Source of the DNA: Macrothele yani
Lineage: Eukaryota; Arthropoda; Arachnida; Araneae; Macrothelidae
Reading direction: 5' to 3'
Assembly (NCBI GenBank): GCA_039090855.1
Contig: CM076990.1
Location: 198,343,232 to 198,407,231 of the forward strand
DNA length: 64,000 bases
Notes under the pieces: model-generated
Told to the model about the DNA's origin: nothing
Database searches by the model: none
The model's input: only the letters and a program-made list of their open reading frames with translations
Position numbers and translations under genes: made by a program
In this document: positions 34,397-45,470 of the stretch, piece by piece
Position numbering within the stretch: position 1 is the stretch's first letter
Layout: each line of letters opens with the position of its first letter

Positions 34397-35549
34397 TATA
34401 TGCAGATTAACCTTTGTTCACCACCAGCATTGACGAGCTGTGGTTGGCCCACACTTTGCCAGCTGTTCATATTTTTTTCTTCTTGGACCATTTTTTCAAG
34501 GTACTAACCGCAACTGACTGTGAGCACCCAAGCCTTGCCATTTTGGAAATACTCTGACCCAGTCATCTGGCCATTACAAGTTGGCCTTTGTCAAACACAC
34601 TTAATTAAGTCTGCTGCCTTTCCCATCTGAAGAATAACCCTGATTAACAGTGCTCAGTATCAGGTGTTATACCATTTCGTGACATTCTCACATGTCGTCA
34701 TTTACCTTCAGTTGCTTCGATTTGAAAAAACATGCTTGTCATAATATTTTGGTTTTTTGATGTAATTAGGTGTGAAATGTGTGTAAAGCTGTCAGTGTGT
34801 GGAATATGTGATACACAAATAATGAATGTATGTATAAGTTATCTTCAATCAGACTGCTAAACCTTATGAATCCAATTAAATGTGCTTGACACATACAAAA
34901 TCGTACTTTGATTGTATGTTATGTGTTCTGTTTGCTTGCAATGATTAATAATGTTTTCATTGACCCCAACTGTATTATAAAATAAAGACTTAATGAAAAC
35001 TGAACAAAGCATCACATTGTGAAAATGTTAAATATTTGAGTAACTGTACTATGTGCAGTGCTCCTAATATTTTGAAGTATCTGTCAGTAATCATCATCAA
35101 GAACCAACAAAAATATGTGAGTAATACCATGGAATTTTTCAAAGTTATGAATCACCTGTATTATCAACAGCATTCAGTGCAGGGAAGGCTTTCTGTTGTT
35201 AAATGCTGAACACAGATAAATAACTTGTGCAGGGAAATATAATTTTTTGTTGTACATTTAAAGAATTATATAAATGGAAATACCTGATAGGCACACAAAA
35301 GTGGCCCATTGTCAGCAGCATGATGCATAGGATTCATCTAAAAGTCAATGTTGGATTGCTTATTTAGCAGACTTTATTTGTTACATCTTGTATTTGTGAT
35401 TTAATTATCACCTTTCTCAAAAGAAAAAAAAAATTAACTTTTTCAAAACTGCTCGACATCTATTCATTTTGAGTCCTGCTGACTATTTCTGCAACCATGT
35501 GAATCCAGAAAAAACAACTTAGAAAACTATTTTTGGTTGCAATCCTTAA

Positions 35550-37275
35550 ATCCAAGCCTGAAGAGAGCAAAGAGACATCTCAGTAAGGGAAGAAAACAGA
35601 TTGTGGCTCTGAGAAAAGAAGATGGTTCTGTACCAATAAATAGAGGTGAAATTTTGACAAGAATGAAAGATTTCTACTCAAAACTATATGAAAGACATGA
35701 TACATGTACTCCAGACATTGCGAAAGGTACCAGTACCACAGTTCTTCCAGTCCTCCCAGCAGAAATTGCACATGCAACCAAGAACGTGAAACGGGGAAAA
35801 GCTCCAGAAGATGGAATTACCGTAGACATCATACAAGAAGCAAGTGTAGAAACTGAAACAGTACTCACCCAAGTTTTCACTCGATGCCTTAATGAAGGGA
35901 AGAATCCTGAGGATTGGAACAATGCTACAATGATCCTGCTACATAAAAAAGGTGACATTGAGAATCTCAGGAACTACAGACCTATCAGCCTCCTACCAGT
36001 GGTTTATAAAATCTTCACTCAAGTTCTTTCACACCGTTTAAAGGTAACACGGGATGTGCTCAACTGAGAGAATAAGCTGGATTCAAGAGTGGCTACAGCA
36101 CTATAGATCATATCCATGTACTGAGGGAACTAATTGAAAGAGCGAGGGAAAATGAACTTCCATTATGCATGGGTTTCATCGATTATGAAAAGGCCTTTGA
36201 TTCTGTGAAACCATCAGCAGTTACAATAGCTTTAAAATCCTGCGGTATTGAAAGTACATACATTAATATTATTAATAACATCTATGAAAATGCAAGTGCA
36301 AAGATTCAGCTATTTGGGAATACAGCACCCATAAAAATTGGAAAGGGAGTGAGACAAGGTGACACTATATCTCTCAAACTATAATGCCGCATTGCAAAAT
36401 GTCTTTCAATCACTGAACTGGAAAAACAAAGGGATAAGAAATAATGGAGATTATCTAACTCACCTTCGTTTTGCTGATGACATAGTCATTTTTGCAACCA
36501 CCCCACCAGAACTGCAGAGTATGATCCAGGAGCTTGCTGACAAGAGTAAAGAAGTAGGATTAAAAATGAACTTTCATGCTGACAAGAGTAAAGCAGTAGG
36601 ATTAAAAATGAACTTTCAGAAGACAAAAATGATGTACAATGCATTTACAAAAAATGAAGATTTATCTATTGATGGGGAAAAGCTGGAGATAACCGCTACC
36701 TACATTTAGCTTGGACAGCAGATATCAAGTGAGGGTCACATTGATGAAGAAATTAATCGGCATATGAAACCTGCCTGGAGAGCTTTTGGAAGAAACAGTA
36801 TAATTTTCAAGAACAATATGCCAATATGTCTTAAAAGAAAAGTGTTTGATCAATGCATCCTTCCAATGCTTATGTATGGGGCAGAGACATGGACCTTAAT
36901 TAAAAGAGACATATAGAAACTGCAAACAACTCAAAGAAGCATGGAGAGGTGCATGATTAGTGTAACCAGGAGAGATAAGAAGAGGAATTTGTGGATTAGA
37001 AAATGGCAAGAGTGGAAGACATCATGATCAGAGTAAAATCCCTGAAATGGCAATGGGCTGGGCATAGCCAGAAGGACAGACTATCGATGGACAACCAAAA
37101 TTTTAGACTGGGTTCCAAGGGACAGGAAAAGACTCCAGAAGACCACCACATGGGAGATAGGTGGATGAAATTCGAACGTATGCAGGAGTAACATGGAGGA
37201 GACTGGCACAAAACAGAACGAAAGAAACTAGGGAAACCTTCATCCAGCAGTGGATTAATAATGGTTGACAATGAG
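35550..37275 (+). pseudogene. RTE-type retrotransposon, 5'-truncated copy
   Basis: Starts in the region between endonuclease and reverse transcriptase (HLSKGRKQIVALRKEDGS) and runs to the C-terminal end. Reverse transcriptase motifs are readable: NYRPISLL, IDYEKAFDSV, GVRQGDTIS, FADDIVIFA. Frame breaks occur at about 36065 (TGA), 36380 and 36705 (TAG), and there is an internal 48-bp duplication (ADKSKxVGLKMNF twice, about 36535-36620). More diverged from the intact copy than the copy at 13803. Confidence 0.9.
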
Positions 37276-37284
37276 AACTGTGTG

Positions 37285-38803
37285 TCTTAGCCTGTCTCCT
37301 CCATGTTACTCAGGCATACTTTTGAATTTCACCCACCCATTTCCCATGTGATCTTATTTTGGGTCTTTTCTTGTCCTTTGGAATCCAGTCTAGAATTTCG
37401 TTTGCCCATCGGTGGTCCATTCTTCTGGCAACATGTCCAGCTCGTTTCCATTTCAGGGATTTTACTCTGATCATGATGTCTTCCACTCTTGTCATTTTCC
37501 TTATTCATGAGTTCCTCTTCTTATCTTTCCTGGTTATACTAAGTATGCATCCCTCCATGCCTCTTCCAGTTGTCTGCAGCCTTTGTATGTCTTTTTTTGT
37601 TAAGGTCCATGTCTCAGCTCCATATGTAAGAACTGGAAGGATGCATTGATGAAACACTTGGGATATTGCTCTTGAAAATTGTATTGTTTCTTCCAAAAGC
37701 TCTCCAACCAAGTTTTATACTCCGATTAATTTACTCATCAATGTGACCCTTGCTTGATATCTGTTGTCAAAGATAAATGTAGGTATCGGTTACCTCAATC
37801 TTTTCCCCATCTATCGCAAAATCTTAATTTCTTGAAAAAGCATTGTACATCAGTTTTGTCTTCTGAAAGTTCATTTTTAATCCCATTTCTTTACTTTTGT
37901 GAGCAAGTTCCTGGATTATACGCTGCAGCTCTGATGGGGTAGCTGCAAAAACTATTACATCGTCAGCAAAATGAAGGCAAGTTAAATATTCTCCATTAAT
38001 CTTTATCCCCTTGATTTCCCAGTTCAATGATTGAAAGACACTTCCCAATGTGGGATTGAAGAGTTTGGGAGATATGGTGTCACCACCTTGTCTCACACCC
38101 TTTCCAATTAATATTGGTGCTGTATCCTCAAATAGCCAAACCTTTGCATTTTCATAGATGTTATTAATTATCCTAATGTAAGCATCTTCAATACCGCAGG
38201 ATTTCAAAGCTATTGTAACTGCTGATGGTTTCATGGAATCTAAGGCCTTTTCATAATCAATAAGAGCCATGCATAATGAGAGTTCATATTATCTTGTTCT
38301 TTCAGTTAGTTCTTTCAGTACATGGATATGATCTGCAGTGCTGTAGCCACTCATGAATCCAGCTTGTTCTCTTGGTTGAGCCATGACCAGTGTTACCTTC
38401 AATCGATGTGAAAGAACCTTAGTGAAGATTTTATGAACCATTGATAGGAGGCTGATGGGCCTATAGTTCCTGAGATCCTCAATGTCACCTTTTTGTTATG
38501 TAGCAGGATCATTGTAGCATTGTTCCAGTCCTCAGGAATCTTCCCTTCAATGAGACAGCTGGTGAAAACTTGGGCAAGTGTATTTTCGATTTCTCCACTT
38601 GCTTCTTGTATAATTTCCATGGTAATTCCATCTTCTCCTAGAGCTCTTTCTCATTTCATGTTCTTAATTGCATATGCAACTTCTGCCAGGAGGACAGGTT
38701 GAACTTTGGTACTGGTACCTTTCTTAGAGACTGGAATACGTATCTAATCTCATTCATATAGTTTTGTGTAGAAATATTTTGCTCTTGTCAAAATTTCACC
38801 TGT
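37285..38803 (-). pseudogene. RTE-type retrotransposon fragment, inverted to its neighbour
   Basis: Opposite strand to 35550-37275 and tail to tail with it. It lacks the extreme 3' end (stops after VTWRR-like sequence) and the endonuclease. Frames are broken near 37310, 37500, 37720, 38270, 38400 and 38620. Motifs present: a degraded FADD box (HFADDVIVFA) and GVRQGGDTISP with one added Gly. The 5' end is close to a short TA microsatellite at 38800. Confidence 0.87.
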
Positions 38804-38996
38804 ATATATATACAGACAAACACACACATGCACACACAGAAGTCTTTTAAAAGTGGTCTTAACATTTCTTTTATTGGCCATGAAATTCTGTTTCCCAAAT
38901 ATGGTAGACACCCTGGCACACCTACATTCAGCAGTAGATTTGGTAGATTTTATGAGAAGTGTGCTGTGAGGAAGTAATTTTTGTAATGGGTAGGTC

Positions 38997-40840
38997 CAAG
39001 GCGCGATTTCACCGATTAGCAACTAGCAAATAGCTAGTGAAAAAACAAATTTGCTAGTGAAAAAAAATCGCAGTAGCAAATATTGCTAGTAAGGTAATTT
39101 CTTTATTTAAAGTAACCAAAAATCATTATTAATCCACGAAGTTTACATAACAGTTTCTATTATCACTTGTTAAAACAGCGACGATCAGCGATTCTCTTTC
39201 ACAAATTTCCTTTCGACACTTAATACCCATCCTCCCCATATCTTTCATCCCTTCCAAACTGTCGTAGAACAGCCGGCCCTGCGTAGAAGCGCATTGAAAC
39301 TCCTCTCCATCGTGCCCTCATTATTTAAAGTAACCAAAAATCTGGAGGGGAGGGGGAAATAACGTGGGCAATGGTTGCTGTGGCAACCCAGAGCTCTGGG
39401 ATGGATCGGTTGTTTGACCACCTGCTCTGCCACCCTCCCTTCTTTTGCCCCACGAACTTTGTCCTCAACTCCTGTCGTACCCTAAGCCAAGCGATCACCT
39501 TTATTGCGTGGCATAGATAGATGCTTTTTACGAAACATGTTCGTGGAGGGGGTAAACGATTACGGAAGAAACTTTTGCTTCGTCTGACTTCTGGTTTTGG
39601 AAATTTTCCTTGTATTTTCAAGCTGAAATACAAATATTTATCCAGTAAAATGTTAATGAGCAATAATACTTGACAGAGGCAACATCGTGAGGGGAAAAAA
39701 AAAATTATGATTACGGAAAAAATCCGAATTCCGTCGACCTTTCGTTTTCTAGTTTCGTAAAGACGGAGTTCCAATAATAACGAAAAAAGCCGGAATTCCT
39801 TGAATTCGCGGAAGAATCTCATGCCTGAAGATTACAGAAAAATTTTGCAGCAGCCAACTTCCGTTTTTGCAAATTGTTCTCCACAGTTTCAAGCTAAAAT
39901 GCAAACATTTATGCTATAAAATGATATTTAACAAGAAAAGCGGACACTAAGACAACATTAGGAGAACAATTTGCAATTACAGCAAAATTTTCTTACTCCG
40001 TTTCACTACTGTGTTCGAAAGTTTTGAAGCACGAAATTTTGTCTCCAGATGGAAGACAACCCCCCTCTCCCAAATATCGATCTTCAGAATTCAGAATGAT
40101 CTAACTGATAACAAAAAAAATAAAAAAATAAAGCGGGATTCCGTGAATCCCTGTAAGAATCTCGTGTATATCATAAAAATAATAGAAAAAGAAAAATTTG
40201 AAACAAAATGAAAATTTGTAGAATCTGTAGTTTTGATAGTGAGTTCCGTAGTCAGACAACTAATTCCATAGAAACTACGGTATTGTGTGGTAGTTGGCAG
40301 ACATGAAGTGTGTAGAAGTTTAGCAGAAATTTGTGTGATACTTCCACTTAGTACTGCATGTTGTGAGGTGGGATTCTGTTTTTTAAAAAGAATACAAGGG
40401 GATTGGAGGAGCAATTTGTCTGTTGAAACTTTAAATGCTCTGATGACAATTGAAATACTGTAGAAGAGCCACAAGAAGAGATTTTTAATCCACGGTCAGC
40501 AGTTATAAAGTGGTATGATGACAAAGTCAGACACCCTGAGCGTAAACCATATGGGAAGAAATCTGAATCAGAATGTCAGTGAAATATATTCATGTGGTAT
40601 GAGAATTTGTTAGAAATTAATAATAAAGATAGTCACTAAACTTATCTAAGATTCTATTCATTATTCAAAAAGGTAAGTCAAAATATTTATACACATATTT
40701 AAATTTCTGTGTAACTTTATTTGAAAATAAGTTACGATGTGATTTAGTTTTACTTGGTAGTCATGCAAATGTTTTGCTAGCAAACTATTTGGTCAATAGC
40801 AAAATTTGCTAGTGAGCAAAAAAGATGAAATCTTGCCCTG
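38997..40840. mobile_element. hAT element with perfect 8-bp TSD
   Basis: Flanked by GGTAGGTC (38989-38996) and GGTAGGTC (40841-40848). Left end caaggcgcgatttcacc; complement of the right end cagggcaagatttcatc. Subterminal repeats of ttgctagt/actagcaa crowd both ends (39018-39092; 40780-40815). The middle holds an array related to the other hAT arrays, in - orientation. No intact transposase. Confidence 0.87.
39590..40060 (-). repeat. hAT-associated array, - orientation
   Basis: Reverse complement of the blocks at 25210-26100: tttcaagctgaaatacaa, the agtatt block, gagaaaa-type block, the gattac block and cgtttcactac. A sequence near 40215-40305 (ctgtagttttgatagtga...gtagttggcaga) matches, inverted, the start of the element at about 63461. 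Confidence 0.7.
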
Positions 40841-41281
40841 GGTAGGTCTTGTATGTGTTGTGCTGTTGAAGTATAATTGAAACCTAACAGCTTAAGATGG
40901 CCATTAATGCAATGACATGTGATCAAAAGCATTGATGAGTGTTATTTCCATACAGTAATGCTGAACTCATACACTTTGAATATGGCATCCAAGTTTCTAA
41001 CCAACATTCAATGTCTTACAATAATTTGTGCCTAAATACTGTACTGTATATTTCAAGCTTTTTGTAGGGCTAGGTATTTTCTCATTGAAATTGCTGTATT
41101 ACCTAATTTAACACAATATTTTTTCTGCCTGACAAACAGTAATGGAGGGGGAAATAACAGTATATAATACATGTTTGTTTCTAACCCTGACATAATTATT
41201 TAGAATCACTGTTAAGCAGAGCCACTGAATCTGATAAGATTCACCGTGAAACTAGGGCACAAAAGATAGAACACTATTGTA

Positions 41282-42816
41282 CACTGCTGGACAATTGCTA
41301 AGGACGGATCATAAACGGCTATATAGCGCATAAAAAAGTAAGTGTGGTTGGATGCCAAGTGAAATAAAATAATGTCATAATGCCAGGACATTACAAGAAA
41401 GACAATTTATTGTGCTCTGAAATCCAGAAGGCTTTGGAACGTGTTCAAGGGACAAACAGGCCATTTTGTGCAGAATACGTAAACGTGAAAAAAATGCAAT
41501 TACCGTCCGCAGGCGTTCCGGCGTAAGATGTCAATACGGGATACCATGGAGGGCGATGCAAGATTCCACACATCGTGTCATGCTTTGCACAACATTATCA
41601 AGCAGCTGTTGGGGTAATTTATCCCATTCCTCTGTCAGTGCACGGATGAGGGTGTCTTTGTTTATTAGAGGGCATTGGCGACCAGCAAGACTCCTCCCCA
41701 AAGCATCCCACACATTTTCAATGGGATTCAGATCTGGAGAACGTGCTGGCCATACGAGGCGTTGAATATCCTCGCTCTCAAGACACTCCTGGACAGCGAC
41801 TGTTCGATGACATGTTGCGTTGTCGTCCATGAAAATGAATCTATTACCAACAGCACCACATAACATGCGAACATGAGGTAGCAGAACATCATTAATGTAT
41901 CGTTGGCCAGTCATAGTCCCAGTTGGAAGCACATAGAGGGACGTACTGCCATTGATCATGATGCCAGCCCATACCATGACCCTACATGTCGGATATTGGT
42001 CCCTTTCCTGTATGTTTGCTGGACAATATGCAGTACCACTATCACGCCAGATCAGTTGTCGTCGACAATCAGACGATAGAGTGTATCTACTCTCATCTGA
42101 GAAGAGGACAGCAGACCAGTCGTTATCAGTCCAATTGCGATGTTGATGGCACCATTGCAAACGGGCGGTACGGTGACGTCTGAACAATGGGATGCACACA
42201 ACAGGACGGCGGGCGTATAGTCCTCCTTCATGCAAACGTCTGGCGACAGTTTTTCGGGAGATCCGCTTGCCAGTAGCAGCCATAAACTGATTTGCTACCT
42301 CACTAGCTGTGCTGTGCCGGTGTCTTTTTGTTGATAGCACTATGTACCGATCTTCTGCAGGTGTCGTACTGCGAACACGACCTCCCCCGTGACGTTTGCT
42401 ACACTCTCCATTTGTTTGAAATGATTTCCAAAGCCTTGAAACAACACTGTGGCTGACGTCGAACTCCCTGGCAACATCTGTTATTTTTCGCCCTTCTTCA
42501 ATCTTGCCAATAATAAGGCCACGCGTAAAATCATCTAAATGATGTCGGGAAGACATACTGAAAATTGCAAGTTCGTCAATTGATTCTTTCCCTTTCAACT
42601 TTGCGTTTGAACAACAACCGTCAATATGCGTCAAATCCTTTATATCTCTTATCAGCGCTATGACGTCACGAACAAGTTCGGCAATCCAAAATTTGCATAC
42701 GCACAACACGTCTTACTGTATCTCGCACTTATGCTAATTTCCACATTTTCCTGCTTTCCATTTTATGGTTGCTATCGTTGCTATTGTCATCCGTCCTTAG
42801 CATTTGTCCGGCAGTG
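41282..42816 (-). mobile_element. Tc1-like transposon, complete, apparently intact
   Basis: Left end cactgctggacaattgctaa, complement of the right end cactgccggacaaatgctaa, both followed inside by ggacggat and bordered by TA (41280-41281; 42817-42818). Length 1535 bp. The only gene, on the - strand, is open throughout. Confidence 0.94.
41531..42556 (-). CDS. Tc1-like transposase, DD34E, open reading frame
   Basis: Predicted cut-and-paste transposase of 341 aa acting at TA targets. I start it at the internal Met at 42554-42556 (MSSRHHLDDF), the usual Tc1 start; the frame stays open upstream to 42709 and may include 51 more residues. A paired helix-turn-helix (about residues 8-110, with HGGGRVRSTT linker) is followed by the catalytic domain. 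The DDE triad is visible as FSDESRY (Asp 154), FMDDNATCHR (Asp 245) and SPDLNPIE (Glu 280), with 34 residues between the last two. No stop or frameshift, ends HGIPY. Complete termini suggest a candidate active copy; activity itself cannot be seen. Confidence 0.93.
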   Translation of the reverse strand: MSSRHHLDDFTRGLIIGKIEEGRKITDVAREFDVSHSVVSRLWKSFQTNGECSKRHGGGRVRSTTPAEDRYIVLSTKRHRHSTASEVANQFMAATGKRISRKTVARRLHEGGLYARRPVVCIPLFRRHRTARLQWCHQHRNWTDNDWSAVLFSDESRYTLSSDCRRQLIWRDSGTAYCPANIQERDQYPTCRVMVWAGIMINGSTSLYVLPTGTMTGQRYINDVLLPHVRMLCGAVGNRFIFMDDNATCHRTVAVQECLESEDIQRLVWPARSPDLNPIENVWDALGRSLAGRQCPLINKDTLIRALTEEWDKLPQQLLDNVVQSMTRCVESCIALHGIPY

Positions 42817-43541
42817 TATGACTTTACTTAAGCCAGATTTGCATCATTACATTATGGGGAAAGTATCAGTGCAAAGTAAGTCTGATGGCTATAACATTTA
42901 TTTCATACAGTTGCTGATGCAGAATATATCTAAAATTGCCAAAAAAAAAAATGTAATTCATTTGTAAATTATTTCAAAATTGAGTGTGCTTGATTTCAAA
43001 TATATTACCATAACATTTTCTTCTGATCACCATTATCATTCTCCAGCAGCAACTATGAAAAAAAAAAAAAAAGTCAACTTATTATTTATATCAGAACTGA
43101 TGAATCTGGTGATAAAAAGCATGATCCTTGACAGTATTTTCCATAAGTTTCTCATTGTTTTAAAATTCATCATTTTTTTGTACAAAATGATTCAAATGTC
43201 TGTCTGTGTAGTGTGGGGTATATACACTTCTAGAAGGCAGGCTGGAAAAACTTGTTTTTTTTATCTGGTAGTGGTATCCGTGCTCAACATTTTCCGTGTG
43301 GGTATTTCTTAGTTTTATTTGGTTCACAATTTTCACTGTAAGCAACACATATTATATTTGTATCCATCGCAAAATATCTTACTTTGTACTGGAAGAGACA
43401 TAGATTTTTATTTATGGCATGGAGATAAACAACTATGATTTTTTCCCCCAGTGTCTCTTTATACAGAAGTCTTCCATTAAATGATTATGACACTTGGTAC
43501 AACTGAAAAGATGCATCACATTATGTGTTTATTGACACAGT

Positions 43542-43692
43542 ACAGTAGGTTCTGGTTAATTGGGATACATTAGGGGCTAGAAGATGCTGGCCCAGTTATG
43601 CAAAGCTTTATTCCAAAGAGCTAATTTGTGATGTTCTTCAAGAACATTGTTGCCCGATTAACTGGTGGCCCAATTAACCGAAATCTCTCTCT
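43542..43692. mobile_element. Possible pogo/Tigger-like MITE
   Basis: ggttctggttaattggga at the left is matched, inverted, by cccaattaaccgaaat at the right. The termini and spacing suggest a short nonautonomous element. A CT microsatellite (43685-43702) adjoins its right side. Ends not fixed by a target duplication. Confidence 0.4.
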
Positions 43693-44464
43693 CTCTCTCT
43701 CTTTTGCATTGGGATTATCTAGGAGGTTCTGGGGGTTGGAATATGACAGAGTGAGTGCTATCATCCTTTCTTTTTTTTTTTCTTTTTTTTTTTTTTAGCA
43801 AAATGTGCGTTCACTGTACTCTGTGAGTTAAATAATTTACCAGAAATATTTAATGAAGTGCAGACTATTAGTCTGTGATATTCTTAATTGTTAGAATGGT
43901 GTTAATGTTAATTAAACTACTTGTAAAAGAACTGGTTAATGTAACATTTTGTAATAATTTTATTCATGTAAAGTGAAAGCTGTAAATGGGGGCTATAGAG
44001 TGTACTTGCTCCTATGAATTATTCTTTGATTGCACTTTTGGCAGAAGAAAGAAAGCACCGAGATGCTTTGAAAATAGGAGCTTACTACTTACTGGGTTTT
44101 GCAATAAAATTTGTGATACTTTTCAGTTGATGAATTCATAGTTATTTAAGATTCCATCTTTTAGAAGCTGCAGCCAAGAAAACTTTTGGCTGCTAAGTCT
44201 TCTGGAGTTCGTTGATTTTTTTTTTTTTTTTTTTTCGTCATCCGTATACACTTTTTTTTTAATAAAACTTTTACTGTATTGAAATAACCCGATGTTTGAA
44301 AGAGAGAGGGTGCTCGCGTGCACACACACTATATTAATTCTTTCTCACTTTAGAATTTTTATCTCCGTGTGTATTTTTGTTTGACTTCAATATTTTAACT
44401 GACTCATTTGTTGTGATCTCGTTCTTTTAATTACAGTTTTAAACATTTTTCGTTTTTGTTTTAG

Positions 44465-44557
44465 GAATTGGCCCAAACAAATGGAATGTATCGTGTTAAA
44501 GTGTTTACCCAAATTGGAAGTGTTGAAGAACAAGCAGTCTATTCCTTCACTAAAGCA
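44465..44557 (+). CDS. EMC10: EMC10 exon (partial gene)
   Basis: Phase-0 exon of 31 codons between acceptor tttttgttttag and donor GTAATT. The peptide starts ELAQTNGMYRVKVFTQIGSV and ends SFTKA. It continues the frame of 23897-24009 and matches the EMC10 stretch ALNGLYRVRI...YVSSFVPA that precedes a conserved Cys. The next exon should begin with that Cys and was not found before 64000. EMC10 is a lumenal/membrane subunit of the ER membrane complex. Assignment rests on about 68 residues. Confidence 0.8.
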
Positions 44558-44672
44558 GTAATTACTTTTTTTAGTTTTTCTTTTTTTCTTTTTCCTTAAG
44601 TATGTTATTTTTCTTTCCAACTATATCTTGTTCAAAAAATGCCAATATTAATGCAGCCTAGTGACACATGTA
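44558..44672 (+). other. EMC10: Start of downstream EMC10 intron
   Basis: T-rich sequence after the donor; no other element. The remaining transposons in the window (44673-64000) lie in this intron or beyond the gene; the end of EMC10 was not found. Confidence 0.5.
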
Positions 44673-45470
44673 GCAAATTATTAAAAACACCCATTTAATA
44701 AAGTGTTTTGCCACCCTTAGCCTTCAAAACAGCCTCAATTTTTGCAAAGAGTTCAAAATGCTGATATTGCAATAGAACCTACTTATGTGGTAAAATATAA
44801 TAATATATACTAGATAATATATGTAGAAGTGTGTGCTGTTTCACATGTTATAATATTAACTGTAACCATCAGAAAAGGATGTTTAGGCTACAATATTGTT
44901 AAAATGTAGGTGAAAACTTTCGACTCACCTATTCTATTACAGCTGCTATGCATTTCCAGGGTAGTCCCGTGATATTGTTCTGCTCGTTGTACAGACTTCA
45001 AGAAGTTGCAATAGTAATTTACCTGTAGAGATTCCATATGCATGGAAACATCTTCTCGAAAAAGAAAAAAACAGAACTGTATGGATGATGTGGTTCATTG
45101 GATGAGGAAAGGAATGGGCTTTTATCTTTTTGGTTCATTTTTTAAACTCGTTTTTAATCTTGATTTCAACACAGCTTTGTATTGTGAATATATGGTTGTT
45201 CGTTCCCGGTGTTCATCATATTTTAATTCCAAGACATTTTTGTACTTCATAGTTTGTAAACTATAGGTAATTTATTAAAAAGTTCTTGAAGTCTGTACAG
45301 CGAGCAGAAAGATATCACAGGACTACCCTGGAAATGCAGAGCAGCAGTAATAGAATAGGTGAATCGAAAGTTTTTATCTACATTTTAACAATATTGTAGC
45401 CTAAACATCCTTTTCTGATGGCCACATAGTTAGTATTATAATGTGTGAAATAGTACATACTTCTACATAT

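Larger units (their letters stand above)
24010..44464 (+). other. EMC10: EMC10 intron, about 20.5 kb, filled with transposons
   Basis: Runs from GTAAGC at 24010 to tttttgttttag before 44465. It contains at least four DNA transposons with identifiable ends, hAT-linked arrays and two RTE fragments. The stretches 26101-27700, 28990-30200, 34399-35549 and 40849-41279 hold no recognised gene, only AT-rich sequence. A cryptic acceptor (ctttgcag) ends at 26977, but what follows does not extend the EMC10 frame. Confidence 0.75.
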
